From: Pontiella sp.
GTDB lineage: Bacteria; Verrucomicrobiota; Kiritimatiellia; Kiritimatiellales; Pontiellaceae
DNA: 7,178 bases
Direction: 5' to 3'
Assembly (NCBI GenBank): GCA_029939385.1
Contig: JAOZSZ010000070.1
Location: 1-7,178 of the forward strand
In this document: piece by piece, positions 1 through 5,997 of the stretch
Position numbering within the stretch: position 1 is the first letter of the stretch
Layout of the letters: each line of letters starts with the position of its first letter
Notes under the pieces: model-generated
Database searches by the model: none
What the model saw: the letters and a program-made list of their open reading frames with translations, nothing else
Told to the model about the DNA's origin: nothing
Program-made: the position numbers and the translations under genes

Positions 1-936
1 GTCCATCACCCCTAAGTTGCCTTTACGGAAGGCTTCAGCCATCGCCAGGGGAACCTCGGCTTTGGCTTCGATGACTTTGGCTTGCATCTCTTGAACGCGC
101 GCCCGCATTTCTTGCTCTTGGGCAATGGCCATGGCGCGGCGACCTTCGGCTTCGGCTTGGCGCATAATTTTGTCGGCCTCGGCGCGGTCGGCTTCGAGCT
201 TTGCGCCAACGTTGGCGATTTGTCCGACTCCCGCAACAGAGACGTCGGCGATATCGATCGAAACAATTTCGAAGGCGGTTTGTGCATCGAGCCCGCTTTC
301 GAGCACCTTGCGGCTGATGAAGTCGGGGTTTTCAAGCGCATCTTTGTAGGAGGGCATCGAGCCAATGGCGCTGACGATGCCTTGGCCGACGCGGGCGATT
401 ATGGTGTCTTCGGTTGCTCCCCCGACGAGGCCTTCGAGGTTGGTGCGTACGGTAACGCGGGCTTTGATCAGCAGGCGAATTCCGTCTTTTGCAACGGCAT
501 CGAGCATGCCGGATGAATTTTTGGTTGGGTCGGGGCAGTCGATCACTTTTGGATTTACGCTAGTCTGAACGGCGTCGATAATATTACGACCGGCAAGGTC
601 GATGGCGGCGGCCTGCTGGAATTTTAGGGTAATATTCGCTTTGTCGGCGGCGATCATGGCGCGGACCACATTTTGCATGCTTCCGCCGGCAAGGTAGTGG
701 GCTTCAAGCATATCGGTAGAAACGCTAATGCCAGCTTTTACGGCCGATACATACGTTAGTACCACTTGCTGTGGAGGAACGCGACGTAGCTTCATGCCGA
801 TTAAATCGCGAATGCGAACGGTGGCTTGTGCGGCCCATGCGCGAACCCAAAGGACAATCACAGAAAGGATTAATCCGACGAGAACCAATAGGGTGAGTGT
901 TGCAATTATGGTTAGAATCATAACGATCTGATTCAT
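1..936 (-). CDS. floA: Flotillin-like protein FloA, 3' end cut by window edge
   Basis: FloA is a membrane-anchored scaffold of bacterial functional membrane microdomains (lipid-raft-like), with an SPFH/PHB-type core that oligomerises on the inner face of the cytoplasmic membrane. The 312 codons seen give an N-terminal hydrophobic segment at residues 4-30. The family-typical blocks GMKLRRVPP (48-55), EAHYLAGG (78-85), AAAIDLAGR (109-117), SVNPKVI (126-132) and [20 protein letters not shown] (170-189) follow. A long Ala/Glu/Arg-rich coiled coil begins near 245, with [13 protein letters not shown] at 272-284. The last visible residues, GNLGVMD, match the point about 20 residues before the C-terminus of Bacillus FloA (about 331 aa), so only the tail is missing. 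The start is fixed by a perfect AGGAGG 7 nt upstream, inside the last codons of the preceding gene. It is the last visible gene of an operon with NfeD and a bactofilin-like membrane protein. Identification is secure from recalled family sequence. Confidence 0.96.
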   Translation of the reverse strand, partial: MNQIVMILTIIATLTLLVLVGLILSVIVLWVRAWAAQATVRIRDLIGMKLRRVPPQQVVLTYVSAVKAGISVSTDMLEAHYLAGGSMQNVVRAMIAADKANITLKFQQAAAIDLAGRNIIDAVQTSVNPKVIDCPDPTKNSSGMLDAVAKDGIRLLIKARVTVRTNLEGLVGGATEDTIIARVGQGIVSAIGSMPSYKDALENPDFISRKVLESGLDAQTAFEIVSIDIADVSVAGVGQIANVGAKLEADRAEADKIMRQAEAEGRRAMAIAQEQEMRARVQEMQAKVIEAKAEVPLAMAEAFRKGNLGVMD

Positions 937-938
937 GG

Positions 939-2117
939 TTATTCCTCCTGGTTGGTGGTTTCTTGGTTACTTAATTCTTCAAGTGGGTTGAGTTTTTTTG
1001 GGCCTTGGATAATCAGTTGGCGTTTTTGAAATAGGCCGATTAAAAGTGAGCCTGTCCCCATACTGATGACGAGAATTTGCATGGACCAGCTGATGGCTGG
1101 AATGGCGAAGGCGGTGTAGATGATGGCCAGCCCGACGACCATGGCTCGTAAAACTCGGTTGATGGATGTGTTGTCGGATCGCAGAACGAGCGTGCCGATG
1201 ACGAGCCCCATGATGATGCGGCTGATGTAGGCCATGAATCCCCATCCCCCCAGGAGAAGTGCGCCCAAGGGAATACTAATTACAGAGGAGATGCATAGGA
1301 TTCCAAATACGGGAAGGATGAGTGTTGCGACGGCACCGACCCATAGGCATTTCCAGGGCATGGTACGAATGAGTTGCGAGGAGATTGCGGTGGTTATTGG
1401 AAAGAGGGTGATGAAGGGGATGCCGGCCAGTAATGCGGCAAGAAACCACATGAGTTGAGAGATCAATTGATCCTTTGAAAAGGCGGAACTTGAGGGCGGA
1501 AGGGTTCGTTTTAGTTGGCCCGAAATAAGGCCTTCGGCAGGAACCAGTTCTTTGCCGGCGGTGTAGGTTAGGTCTCCGCCGATACGCGTGTTGCGTTGAA
1601 GAATGATTTCGGGGGCAATAATGTTGAGATCACCTTCGATGATCCCAGAGATGGTCACCACTCGGCTGGCGGTTATGGTGACGTTTCCCTGTGTTGATCC
1701 TTCAAGAATTACGTTGTTTCCCATGAGCTTCATATCGCCCTGGATGGTTGCTTTTGGGGTGATTTTAAGGGTGTCGGCTAGGGCCAAAATATTCCCGTTT
1801 ATGTGGCCGCCGATCTGGACGGTTTTGCCCATTAACCGAACGTTGTGCTGAACCTTACCCGTCAGATTCACGAGGGTGCCCATTCCCCAGACATTGTGTT
1901 CGAAGGTTCCCCCCAGATTGATCTGGTTCCCGGAAAGGATGAAAAGGTCGTCCTTCACGATTCCGTTCACCTCGGCGTCGATGGTGTAGATCCATTGCTC
2001 GTCGTTAATGGTTTCGCTTTTGGCGATATCCACGAGGTTGGTGGATATGAATTGGATGCCGCGCGCGTGCGTACTTAATAGAATAAAGAGGAGAAGTAAG
2101 GGGAGTTTGAGTTGCAT
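939..2117 (-). CDS. Secreted polymer-forming (bactofilin-like) beta-helix protein with C-terminal membrane domain
   Basis: This is a 392-residue protein in three parts. Residues 1-19 are a signal peptide (basic start, Leu-rich core, cleavage plausible after THARG). Residues about 45-190 are a repetitive beta-helix region with recurring turns such as [52 protein letters not shown] and IGGDLTY, the pattern of polymer-forming cytoskeletal (bactofilin) domains. Residues about 221-363 hold four or five hydrophobic helices, followed by a short acidic tail rich in Glu and Gln. The signal peptide would put the beta-helix outside the cytoplasmic membrane, unlike classic cytosolic bactofilins. It sits between nfeD and floA with 2 nt at each junction (TAG-TT-ATG upstream), so the three are almost certainly co-expressed and probably act in the same membrane assembly. 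No enzymatic motif is visible. Function is inferred only from fold-like repeats and context. Confidence 0.82.
   Translation of the reverse strand: MQLKLPLLLLFILLSTHARGIQFISTNLVDIAKSETINDEQWIYTIDAEVNGIVKDDLFILSGNQINLGGTFEHNVWGMGTLVNLTGKVQHNVRLMGKTVQIGGHINGNILALADTLKITPKATIQGDMKLMGNNVILEGSTQGNVTITASRVVTISGIIEGDLNIIAPEIILQRNTRIGGDLTYTAGKELVPAEGLISGQLKRTLPPSSSAFSKDQLISQLMWFLAALLAGIPFITLFPITTAISSQLIRTMPWKCLWVGAVATLILPVFGILCISSVISIPLGALLLGGWGFMAYISRIIMGLVIGTLVLRSDNTSINRVLRAMVVGLAIIYTAFAIPAISWSMQILVISMGTGSLLIGLFQKRQLIIQGPKKLNPLEELSNQETTNQEE
944..949 (-). promoter_or_regulatory. Strong Shine-Dalgarno of floA
   Basis: AGGAGG lies 7 nt before the floA ATG and is embedded in the final Gln-Glu-Glu codons of the upstream gene. 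It is the only textbook ribosome-binding site in the window, and it contrasts with the SD-less starts of the other genes. It would allow floA to be translated at a high rate independently of the gene before it, although the 2-nt spacing between stop and start also permits re-initiation. Confidence 0.85.
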
Positions 2118-2119
2118 AA

Positions 2120-2593
2120 CTAAACTTTCACGACGGAGATATGGCCATCGGCGGTGGATAAAATTTTCACGGGCTGTCCGGCTTCAATCCATTCGCCGTC
2201 CGCCATCACATCGATGCGTTTGCCGTCAAAGCGGGCGATGCCGGAAGGGCGTAGTGTTGAGATGGCTTCGCCAAGGGTTCCAATAGGAAACTCATTCGTA
2301 TCGGTGTGAGCTTTATAGGTTTCCGCGCTTTCGGAGAGGGATAGACTTTTTCCTACACGGCTTTTTGGAAAGTATCTAATCCAGATCACAAAGGTGAATA
2401 CTCCCGCAAAAAGAAGGATGATCACACTGAGCATATTCCACGGTGCGGGGAAGCTACGCACGCCAACGATGGCCGCCGTGATCCATGCAACGGAGCCAAA
2501 GATTCCAAGGATGCCCCCGGGGATAAAAATTTCCGTACCGATCAAGAGGAATCCGGCAAGTAATAAGGTGATGTATAGCGTTATATGTTCCAT
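2120..2593 (-). CDS. Short NfeD family membrane protein (NfeD1b type)
   Basis: NfeD proteins are partners of flotillin/stomatin-type scaffolds. The short form has only membrane helices plus a C-terminal OB-fold, without the N-terminal ClpP-like serine protease of long NfeD. This 157-residue protein has helices at roughly 5-25, 27-46 and 53-72, with the family motif around EIFIPGG (21-27). It ends in an OB-fold (about 104-157) carrying the hallmark block GEAISTLRPSGIARFDGKR (108-126), then DVMADGEWIEAG. Genes for NfeD and FloA are commonly adjacent; here one gene is inserted between them, with 2-nt junctions. No Shine-Dalgarno precedes the ATG. A TAGTAT hexamer 7 nt upstream suggests a leaderless transcript, but read-through from the protease gene 75 bp upstream is equally possible. 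Confidence 0.93.
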   Translation of the reverse strand: MEHITLYITLLLAGFLLIGTEIFIPGGILGIFGSVAWITAAIVGVRSFPAPWNMLSVIILLFAGVFTFVIWIRYFPKSRVGKSLSLSESAETYKAHTDTNEFPIGTLGEAISTLRPSGIARFDGKRIDVMADGEWIEAGQPVKILSTADGHISVVKV

Positions 2594-2600
2594 AAACGAA

Positions 2601-2629
2601 ATACTAGGATGAAGCGTACGGGAATGAAA
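2601..2629 (-). promoter_or_regulatory. Possible promoter of the nfeD operon
   Basis: On the minus strand a -10-like TAGTAT (2606..2601, 4 of 6 matches to TATAAT) lies 7 nt before the nfeD ATG. The -35 region is poor (TTTCAT at 17 bp spacing, or CTTTCA at 18). A start site at the usual distance would fall on or next to the ATG, giving a leaderless message. Support comes mainly from the same geometry at other genes in the window. Confidence 0.35.
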
Positions 2630-2668
2630 GGCGGATTCGTGGAAACCTGTCCCCAGGAAGGGATTTAT

Positions 2669-3505
2669 TTAAGCAACGATCTTTAAGGCAAAAATGCTGA
2701 CGGCATTAAAGAGGGTATGCATGCCGATGCTCACCCAAAGCGACCCCGTGCGCCAGTACGCCAAGCAAAGTGCGGCCGAGAGCAGAAAGAGCGGCACCAA
2801 TGAAGGCAAATGAAAGTGCATTAATGCAAATAATAATGAGACGAGCGCGGTGCCCCCTGCAAGTCCGCCGCGCTTTACCAGAAACGGGAAAACTACGCCG
2901 CGGAAGATGAGCTCCTCATAAATGGGAGCCACAAAAATGGCCATAAATATGTAGAGGAATTGAAGCCAAGAAAATTCCTGTGTGAAGATCAGGGCGACGG
3001 CTTGTAGTTCCACTTCTATTCCAAAGACAGACTCCAGTAATAGAGAGTAGAGCGTTGAGGCCAGCATTAGAAAAGGAATGAGGGCCAAATAAAATAGAGG
3101 AGCGATGAGTATTTTTTTTATCTGTCGAAACCCCATACCATAATGGGTTTCCCACGATCCGCCTCTCTGTCGATCAAGGAGTGTAATGAGCGCTATAATG
3201 AGGAGATAGATTATGACGGTAGCGACCAGCTGAGCCAAGGGGATCTGTTCTTCGCCAAAAAATAGACCCACAAAGGATGCGATAAAATAGAGCAAGAAGA
3301 GCGAGCCAAGTAGAATGAAAATCTGAGGCGCGGCCCATGATCGGGTTAAAATTTTGTCCGTCAACGCGGCGTAATTAAGGGGTTTTTTTCGATGTTGAAG
3401 CGCAAGAAAAAGGGCCGCAAGCACGCCTCCGAAGAGCAGGAATCCCGTAATGAGGGTGTAGAGAAGTTGATTTTCTGGATGGGCATTGGCAAGAAGTTCT
3501 TCCAT
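2669..3505 (-). CDS. CPBP family intramembrane glutamic protease (CAAX/Rce1-like)
   Basis: This is a 278-residue polytopic protein with about seven or eight hydrophobic segments. It carries all three conserved motifs of the CPBP/ABI family. EELIFRG has catalytic Glu197-Glu198 and Arg202. FALMH (226-230) supplies a His. The third motif, HTLFN (263-267), supplies the second His and the Asn. Family members cleave membrane-associated substrates inside the bilayer or act in bacteriocin self-immunity; the substrate cannot be told from sequence. It lies 75 bp upstream of the nfeD operon on the same strand, so it may be partly co-transcribed with it, and it is divergent from the GGQ gene. No Shine-Dalgarno is present; a good -10 (TATCAT) sits 6 nt before the ATG. 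An intact active site argues for a working protease. Specific function is unknown. Confidence 0.92.
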   Translation of the reverse strand: MEELLANAHPENQLLYTLITGFLLFGGVLAALFLALQHRKKPLNYAALTDKILTRSWAAPQIFILLGSLFLLYFIASFVGLFFGEEQIPLAQLVATVIIYLLIIALITLLDRQRGGSWETHYGMGFRQIKKILIAPLFYLALIPFLMLASTLYSLLLESVFGIEVELQAVALIFTQEFSWLQFLYIFMAIFVAPIYEELIFRGVVFPFLVKRGGLAGGTALVSLLFALMHFHLPSLVPLFLLSAALCLAYWRTGSLWVSIGMHTLFNAVSIFALKIVA

Positions 3506-3511
3506 GGGCTT

Positions 3512-3539
3512 ATGATAACTACCCCGAGAGTGAAATCAA
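3512..3539 (-). promoter_or_regulatory. Predicted sigma70-type promoter of the CPBP protease gene
   Basis: Minus strand TTGATT (3539..3534), 16 bp spacer, TATCAT (3517..3512), which matches TATAAT at 5 of 6 positions. The ATG follows only 6 nt after the -10, so transcription would begin at or about the start codon. Its -35 abuts the -35 of the divergent promoter at 3540. Confidence 0.55.
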
Positions 3540-3568
3540 TTGCGAAACGAAATGTGGGACATTAAGAT
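3540..3568 (+). promoter_or_regulatory. Predicted sigma70-type promoter of the GGQ rescue-factor gene
   Basis: TTGCGA (3540-3545), a 17 bp spacer and TAAGAT (3563-3568), each hexamer matching the consensus at 4 of 6 positions. The ATG at 3575 is 6 nt after the -10, so the message would be leaderless. It is back-to-back with the protease promoter: the two -35 boxes touch at 3539/3540, so one bound regulator could affect both genes. Confidence 0.5.
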
Positions 3569-3574
3569 GGCGGC

Positions 3575-3979
3575 ATGGTTACGGGAGAAAAACAGGAAAA
3601 ATTACAGGTGCGGCTGGAGTCTCTTGGGGTTTTTGAGAAGGATCTCGAGGAGCATTTTATTCGCGGCTCCGGCAGCGGAGGGCAAAAGATGAACAAGACC
3701 TCCTCTTGCGTTCAGCTGGTTCATCCTTCAAGTGGGATCGAGATCCGGTGCCAAAAAACACGTTCGCAGGCCGACAATCGCTATTGGGCTCGCCACGATC
3801 TTTGCGAAAAAATTGAGGAGCAAATTCTGGGTGCGAAAAGCGCCAAAAAACAGGCTTCCGAAAAAATTCGCCGTCAAAAGCGCCGCCGTTCTCGGCGCGC
3901 CAAATCCAAAATGCTGGATGCGAAAAGCAAGAAGGGCAATCAAAAGAAATTACGGGGTCGAGTGGGGCCAGATGAATAG
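3575..3979 (+). CDS. Small GGQ-domain peptide chain release factor-like protein (MTRFR/ArfB-type ribosome rescue)
   Basis: This is a 134-residue protein containing only the peptidyl-tRNA hydrolysing domain of class I release factors. The GGQ triad is at residues 35-37 within GSGSGGQKMNKTSS. It is followed by the block SGIEIRCQKTRSQADNR (53-69), which resembles the C12orf65/MTRFR branch more than E. coli ArfB. The codon-recognition domain of RF1/RF2 is absent. Residues about 88-129 form a Lys/Arg-rich tail (about half basic), the feature that lets this class bind the empty mRNA channel or rRNA of stalled ribosomes. Inferred role: release of nascent chains from ribosomes stalled without a usable stop codon. 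The start is forced: an in-frame TAA at 3563-3565 lies just upstream and no other start is available. The gene is convergent with the chaperone gene, with 6 bp between stops. Confidence 0.9.
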   Translation: MVTGEKQEKLQVRLESLGVFEKDLEEHFIRGSGSGGQKMNKTSSCVQLVHPSSGIEIRCQKTRSQADNRYWARHDLCEKIEEQILGAKSAKKQASEKIRRQKRRRSRRAKSKMLDAKSKKGNQKKLRGRVGPDE

Positions 3980-3985
3980 GTTGAA

Positions 3986-4969
3986 TCAGTCGTAGAAAAC
4001 AACGTAGTTACTTTCTTTCAGTCGAGTCATCCATCGTGCTCTTAGCCGCTCCCGCTCTTTGGTGTTCAAGGCATTTTTCAGACTCAATCGGACCTCGTCA
4101 TAGGGTTTATATCCCGACTGTCGGCGGGCTTCCATCTTCACGAGATAGAGCTCCGAGTCGGTTTCAATAATTTCGCTAATCTCCCCGGCGGGAAGGGCAT
4201 TAAGCACCTCTTGTAGTTCGGGGCGGGCATCTTTGGGTTGCATCCACGGGAACGCGCCTCCCTCGGTCGCCCGGCTACCTTCAGAATTCGCCTTGGCCGT
4301 GATGTCAAAGTTGGCGCCCTCTAGCAATCGATTGCGAATGGATTCGGCCTCTGCGCGTTTGACGGACTGATCTTCTGGGGTTGCTCCCTTATTGAGTACA
4401 ATCACGCTATATTTCACTTTTTCTGGGATAAAAAAACGTTCTTTTTTGGCTTCGTATTCCTTGCGAACTTGTTCCGGCGTCACGCGTGCTCGGCGAGAAA
4501 CTTCTTCATTCGTCAACATTCCCACGGCCATCTGCTCGCGAAGTGTTTCCATATATTCTGCGCGTGTTTTCTTCTGCTGGGTTAGGACTTGTTCGAATAA
4601 TACTTTATCGCCTTTAAAGCGATCGTTGATCACTCGTTTAATTTCATCATTCACATATTGGTCGGGAATCTGTCCGCCCCGCTCTTTAAAAGCTTCCATA
4701 ATGAGCGCGCGTTCAACCAGCTCGTTACGCATTTTCTTAAAGGCTTTTTTAAGTTCGATCTCAAGTTGTGGCCCTTGATAGGTGCGGTAAATTTCGGGGA
4801 GCATGGAAGCCAACGCTTCGCGAACTTCACCCTGTGTAATCACGTGGTCGTTCACCTTGGCGGCATAGCCATCAATCGCGATGGAGGTGTTCCGAGGAAC
4901 CCAATTCGTCTGCCCCAAAGCGGATGTGGCGATGAGCAGAACGGACATTACTTGAATATATTTTTTCAT
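3986..4969 (-). CDS. Periplasmic SurA/PpiC-type chaperone with one parvulin-like domain
   Basis: This protein of 327 residues, counted from the ATG at 4969, starts with a clear signal peptide (MKKYIQVMSVLLIATSALG, cleavage likely before QTN). That is why this start is preferred over one 57 bp further upstream. Mature residues about 35-180 form the SurA-like helical N-terminal chaperone region, with AAKVNDHVITQGEV (36-49) as its typical opening. A parvulin-like domain spans about 184-281 with EGGAFPW (236-242), LPAGEIS (259-265) and ELYLVKME (273-280). A C-terminal helix follows. SurA-type proteins escort unfolded outer-membrane proteins across the periplasm. The two histidines of active parvulins are not seen at their usual places, so the domain may bind clients without isomerase activity. 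The gene is divergent from era and convergent with the GGQ gene; no usual partner (lptD, bamA) is visible. Confidence 0.85.
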   Translation of the reverse strand: MKKYIQVMSVLLIATSALGQTNWVPRNTSIAIDGYAAKVNDHVITQGEVREALASMLPEIYRTYQGPQLEIELKKAFKKMRNELVERALIMEAFKERGGQIPDQYVNDEIKRVINDRFKGDKVLFEQVLTQQKKTRAEYMETLREQMAVGMLTNEEVSRRARVTPEQVRKEYEAKKERFFIPEKVKYSVIVLNKGATPEDQSVKRAEAESIRNRLLEGANFDITAKANSEGSRATEGGAFPWMQPKDARPELQEVLNALPAGEISEIIETDSELYLVKMEARRQSGYKPYDEVRLSLKNALNTKERERLRARWMTRLKESNYVVFYD

Positions 4970-4978
4970 AATCTTGTT

Positions 4979-5007
4979 ACCATAAATAAAGGGTGTGCTC
5001 GGCGCAA
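4979..5007 (-). promoter_or_regulatory. Possible promoter of the SurA-like gene
   Basis: Minus strand TTGCGC (5007..5002), a 17 bp spacer and TATGGT (4984..4979). The ATG is 9 nt after the -10, giving a leader of about 3 nt at most. The same TATGGTA heptamer appears on the other strand upstream of era. The hexamers match consensus at about 4 (-35) and 4 (-10) of 6 positions. Confidence 0.4.
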
Positions 5008-5031
5008 TGCCGAAAAGCGAATCCAAGAATA

Positions 5032-5060
5032 TTCTTTATGTTTTTGGGGCCGGCTATGGT
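5032..5060 (+). promoter_or_regulatory. Possible promoter of era
   Basis: TATGGT at 5055-5060 lies 13 nt before the preferred era ATG. The -35 region at 17 bp spacing is poor (TTCTTT, 5032-5037). The resulting leader would be about 6 nt. If era instead starts at the ATG at 5056, this hexamer overlaps the start codon and cannot be its -10. Confidence 0.3.
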
Positions 5061-5073
5061 ACAACCCGCCTCT

Positions 5074-5997
5074 ATGACAAAAACAACAGAAGAATTTTCT
5101 AAGATCGAAAAGGCCGGCATCATATCGATTGTTGGGCGCACAAATGTGGGTAAGTCTACGCTACTCAACCACCTGCTCGGTGAGAAGGTGAGTATTGTTA
5201 GTGATACCGTACAAACCACGCGCAACCTTATTCGCGCTATTCTTACCGAAGAACGCGGGCAGATTGTCTTTCTGGATACGCCCGGGGTACACAAAGCCAA
5301 GGGCGAACTGGGTAAAAATCTTAATAAAACGGCGCGCTCGGCCGTCGATGGCGTGGATGCCATTCTTCTTGTGCTTGATGGCTCCAAAAAACCAGCCCTT
5401 GAGGATGATGGATGGTTCCGTCGCATTGCCCGCGAGGAGATCCCTTGCATTATTGCGTTTAATAAATCGGATATTCACTATGACCGCTCGGCCGACTACA
5501 AACAGCTCTGGAAGGAGATCAAGGCTGAAAAGGAAAGCGATCAAGAGCCTCTTTGGGCGACGGTCTCTGCGTTGCATGGCGATGGCATGGCTGCATTGCT
5601 CGATACCTTCTTCGAGAAAGTTCCAGAGGGCCCGGCGCTCTTCCCGGACGACATTCTTACCGACTATCCCCGTATGCTTAATATGGCGGATGTGATCCGC
5701 GAAAAACTTTTTTATCGCTTACACGACGAGCTTCCGCATTCGGTTGCGGTTTGGATCGAAAACATTGATGAGCAAGAAAAGAAATGGACCGTCGATGCCA
5801 TGATTTATGTTGAACGGCATTCCCAAAAAGGAATTGTGATCGGTGAAAAAGGACGCCTCCTAAAATGGGTGCGCGAGCAGGCAGAGAAGGATCTTTACGA
5901 AATGTACGGGGTGCGCTTTAAACTCAATCTTTGGGTTAAAGTTGAAAAAAATTGGCGCAAGAATTTTTGGATGCTCAAAAAGTTTGGGTATGCCTAA
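5074..5997 (+). CDS. era: GTPase Era, 16S rRNA-binding ribosome maturation factor
   Basis: Era binds the 3' end of 16S rRNA and assists assembly of the 30S subunit. The 307 residues carry every GTPase motif: G1 GRTNVGKS (21-28), G2 around VQTTRN (46-51), G3 DTPG (68-71), G4 NKSD (130-133) and G5 SAL (165-167). They are followed by the C-terminal KH domain (about 208-300) with the RNA-binding loop VIGEKGRLL (255-263). The length is normal for the family. G1 has Thr where most Era proteins have Pro (GRPNVGKS), a tolerated change. The start at 5074 gives the usual short lead before the G domain. An alternative ATG at 5056 adds six residues and has a weak GGGG 6 nt upstream, so the exact start is not settled. 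The gene stands alone, divergent from the chaperone, and its stop abuts the stop of the radical SAM gene. Confidence 0.97.
   Translation: MTKTTEEFSKIEKAGIISIVGRTNVGKSTLLNHLLGEKVSIVSDTVQTTRNLIRAILTEERGQIVFLDTPGVHKAKGELGKNLNKTARSAVDGVDAILLVLDGSKKPALEDDGWFRRIAREEIPCIIAFNKSDIHYDRSADYKQLWKEIKAEKESDQEPLWATVSALHGDGMAALLDTFFEKVPEGPALFPDDILTDYPRMLNMADVIREKLFYRLHDELPHSVAVWIENIDEQEKKWTVDAMIYVERHSQKGIVIGEKGRLLKWVREQAEKDLYEMYGVRFKLNLWVKVEKNWRKNFWMLKKFGYA

Noticed and set aside
82..516. 144-codon plus-strand open frame opposite floA
   Set aside because: It is antisense to well-conserved flotillin coding sequence, has no ribosome-binding site and has a composition expected from the complement of Ala/Glu-rich codons.
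2646..2657. Hairpin as terminator of the protease gene
   Set aside because: The stem is only 4 bp and there is no following T-run on the minus strand beyond TTT, so it is too weak to call a rho-independent terminator.
4970..5026. 57-bp N-terminal extension of the SurA-like gene
   Set aside because: The signal peptide begins exactly at the ATG at 4969; an extension would bury it, and it would overlap the predicted promoter.
4977..5577. Minus-strand open frames of 157 and 138 codons opposite the era G domain
   Set aside because: Era is unmistakable on the plus strand; these are shadow frames rich in Arg/Ser/Leu with no recognisable domain.
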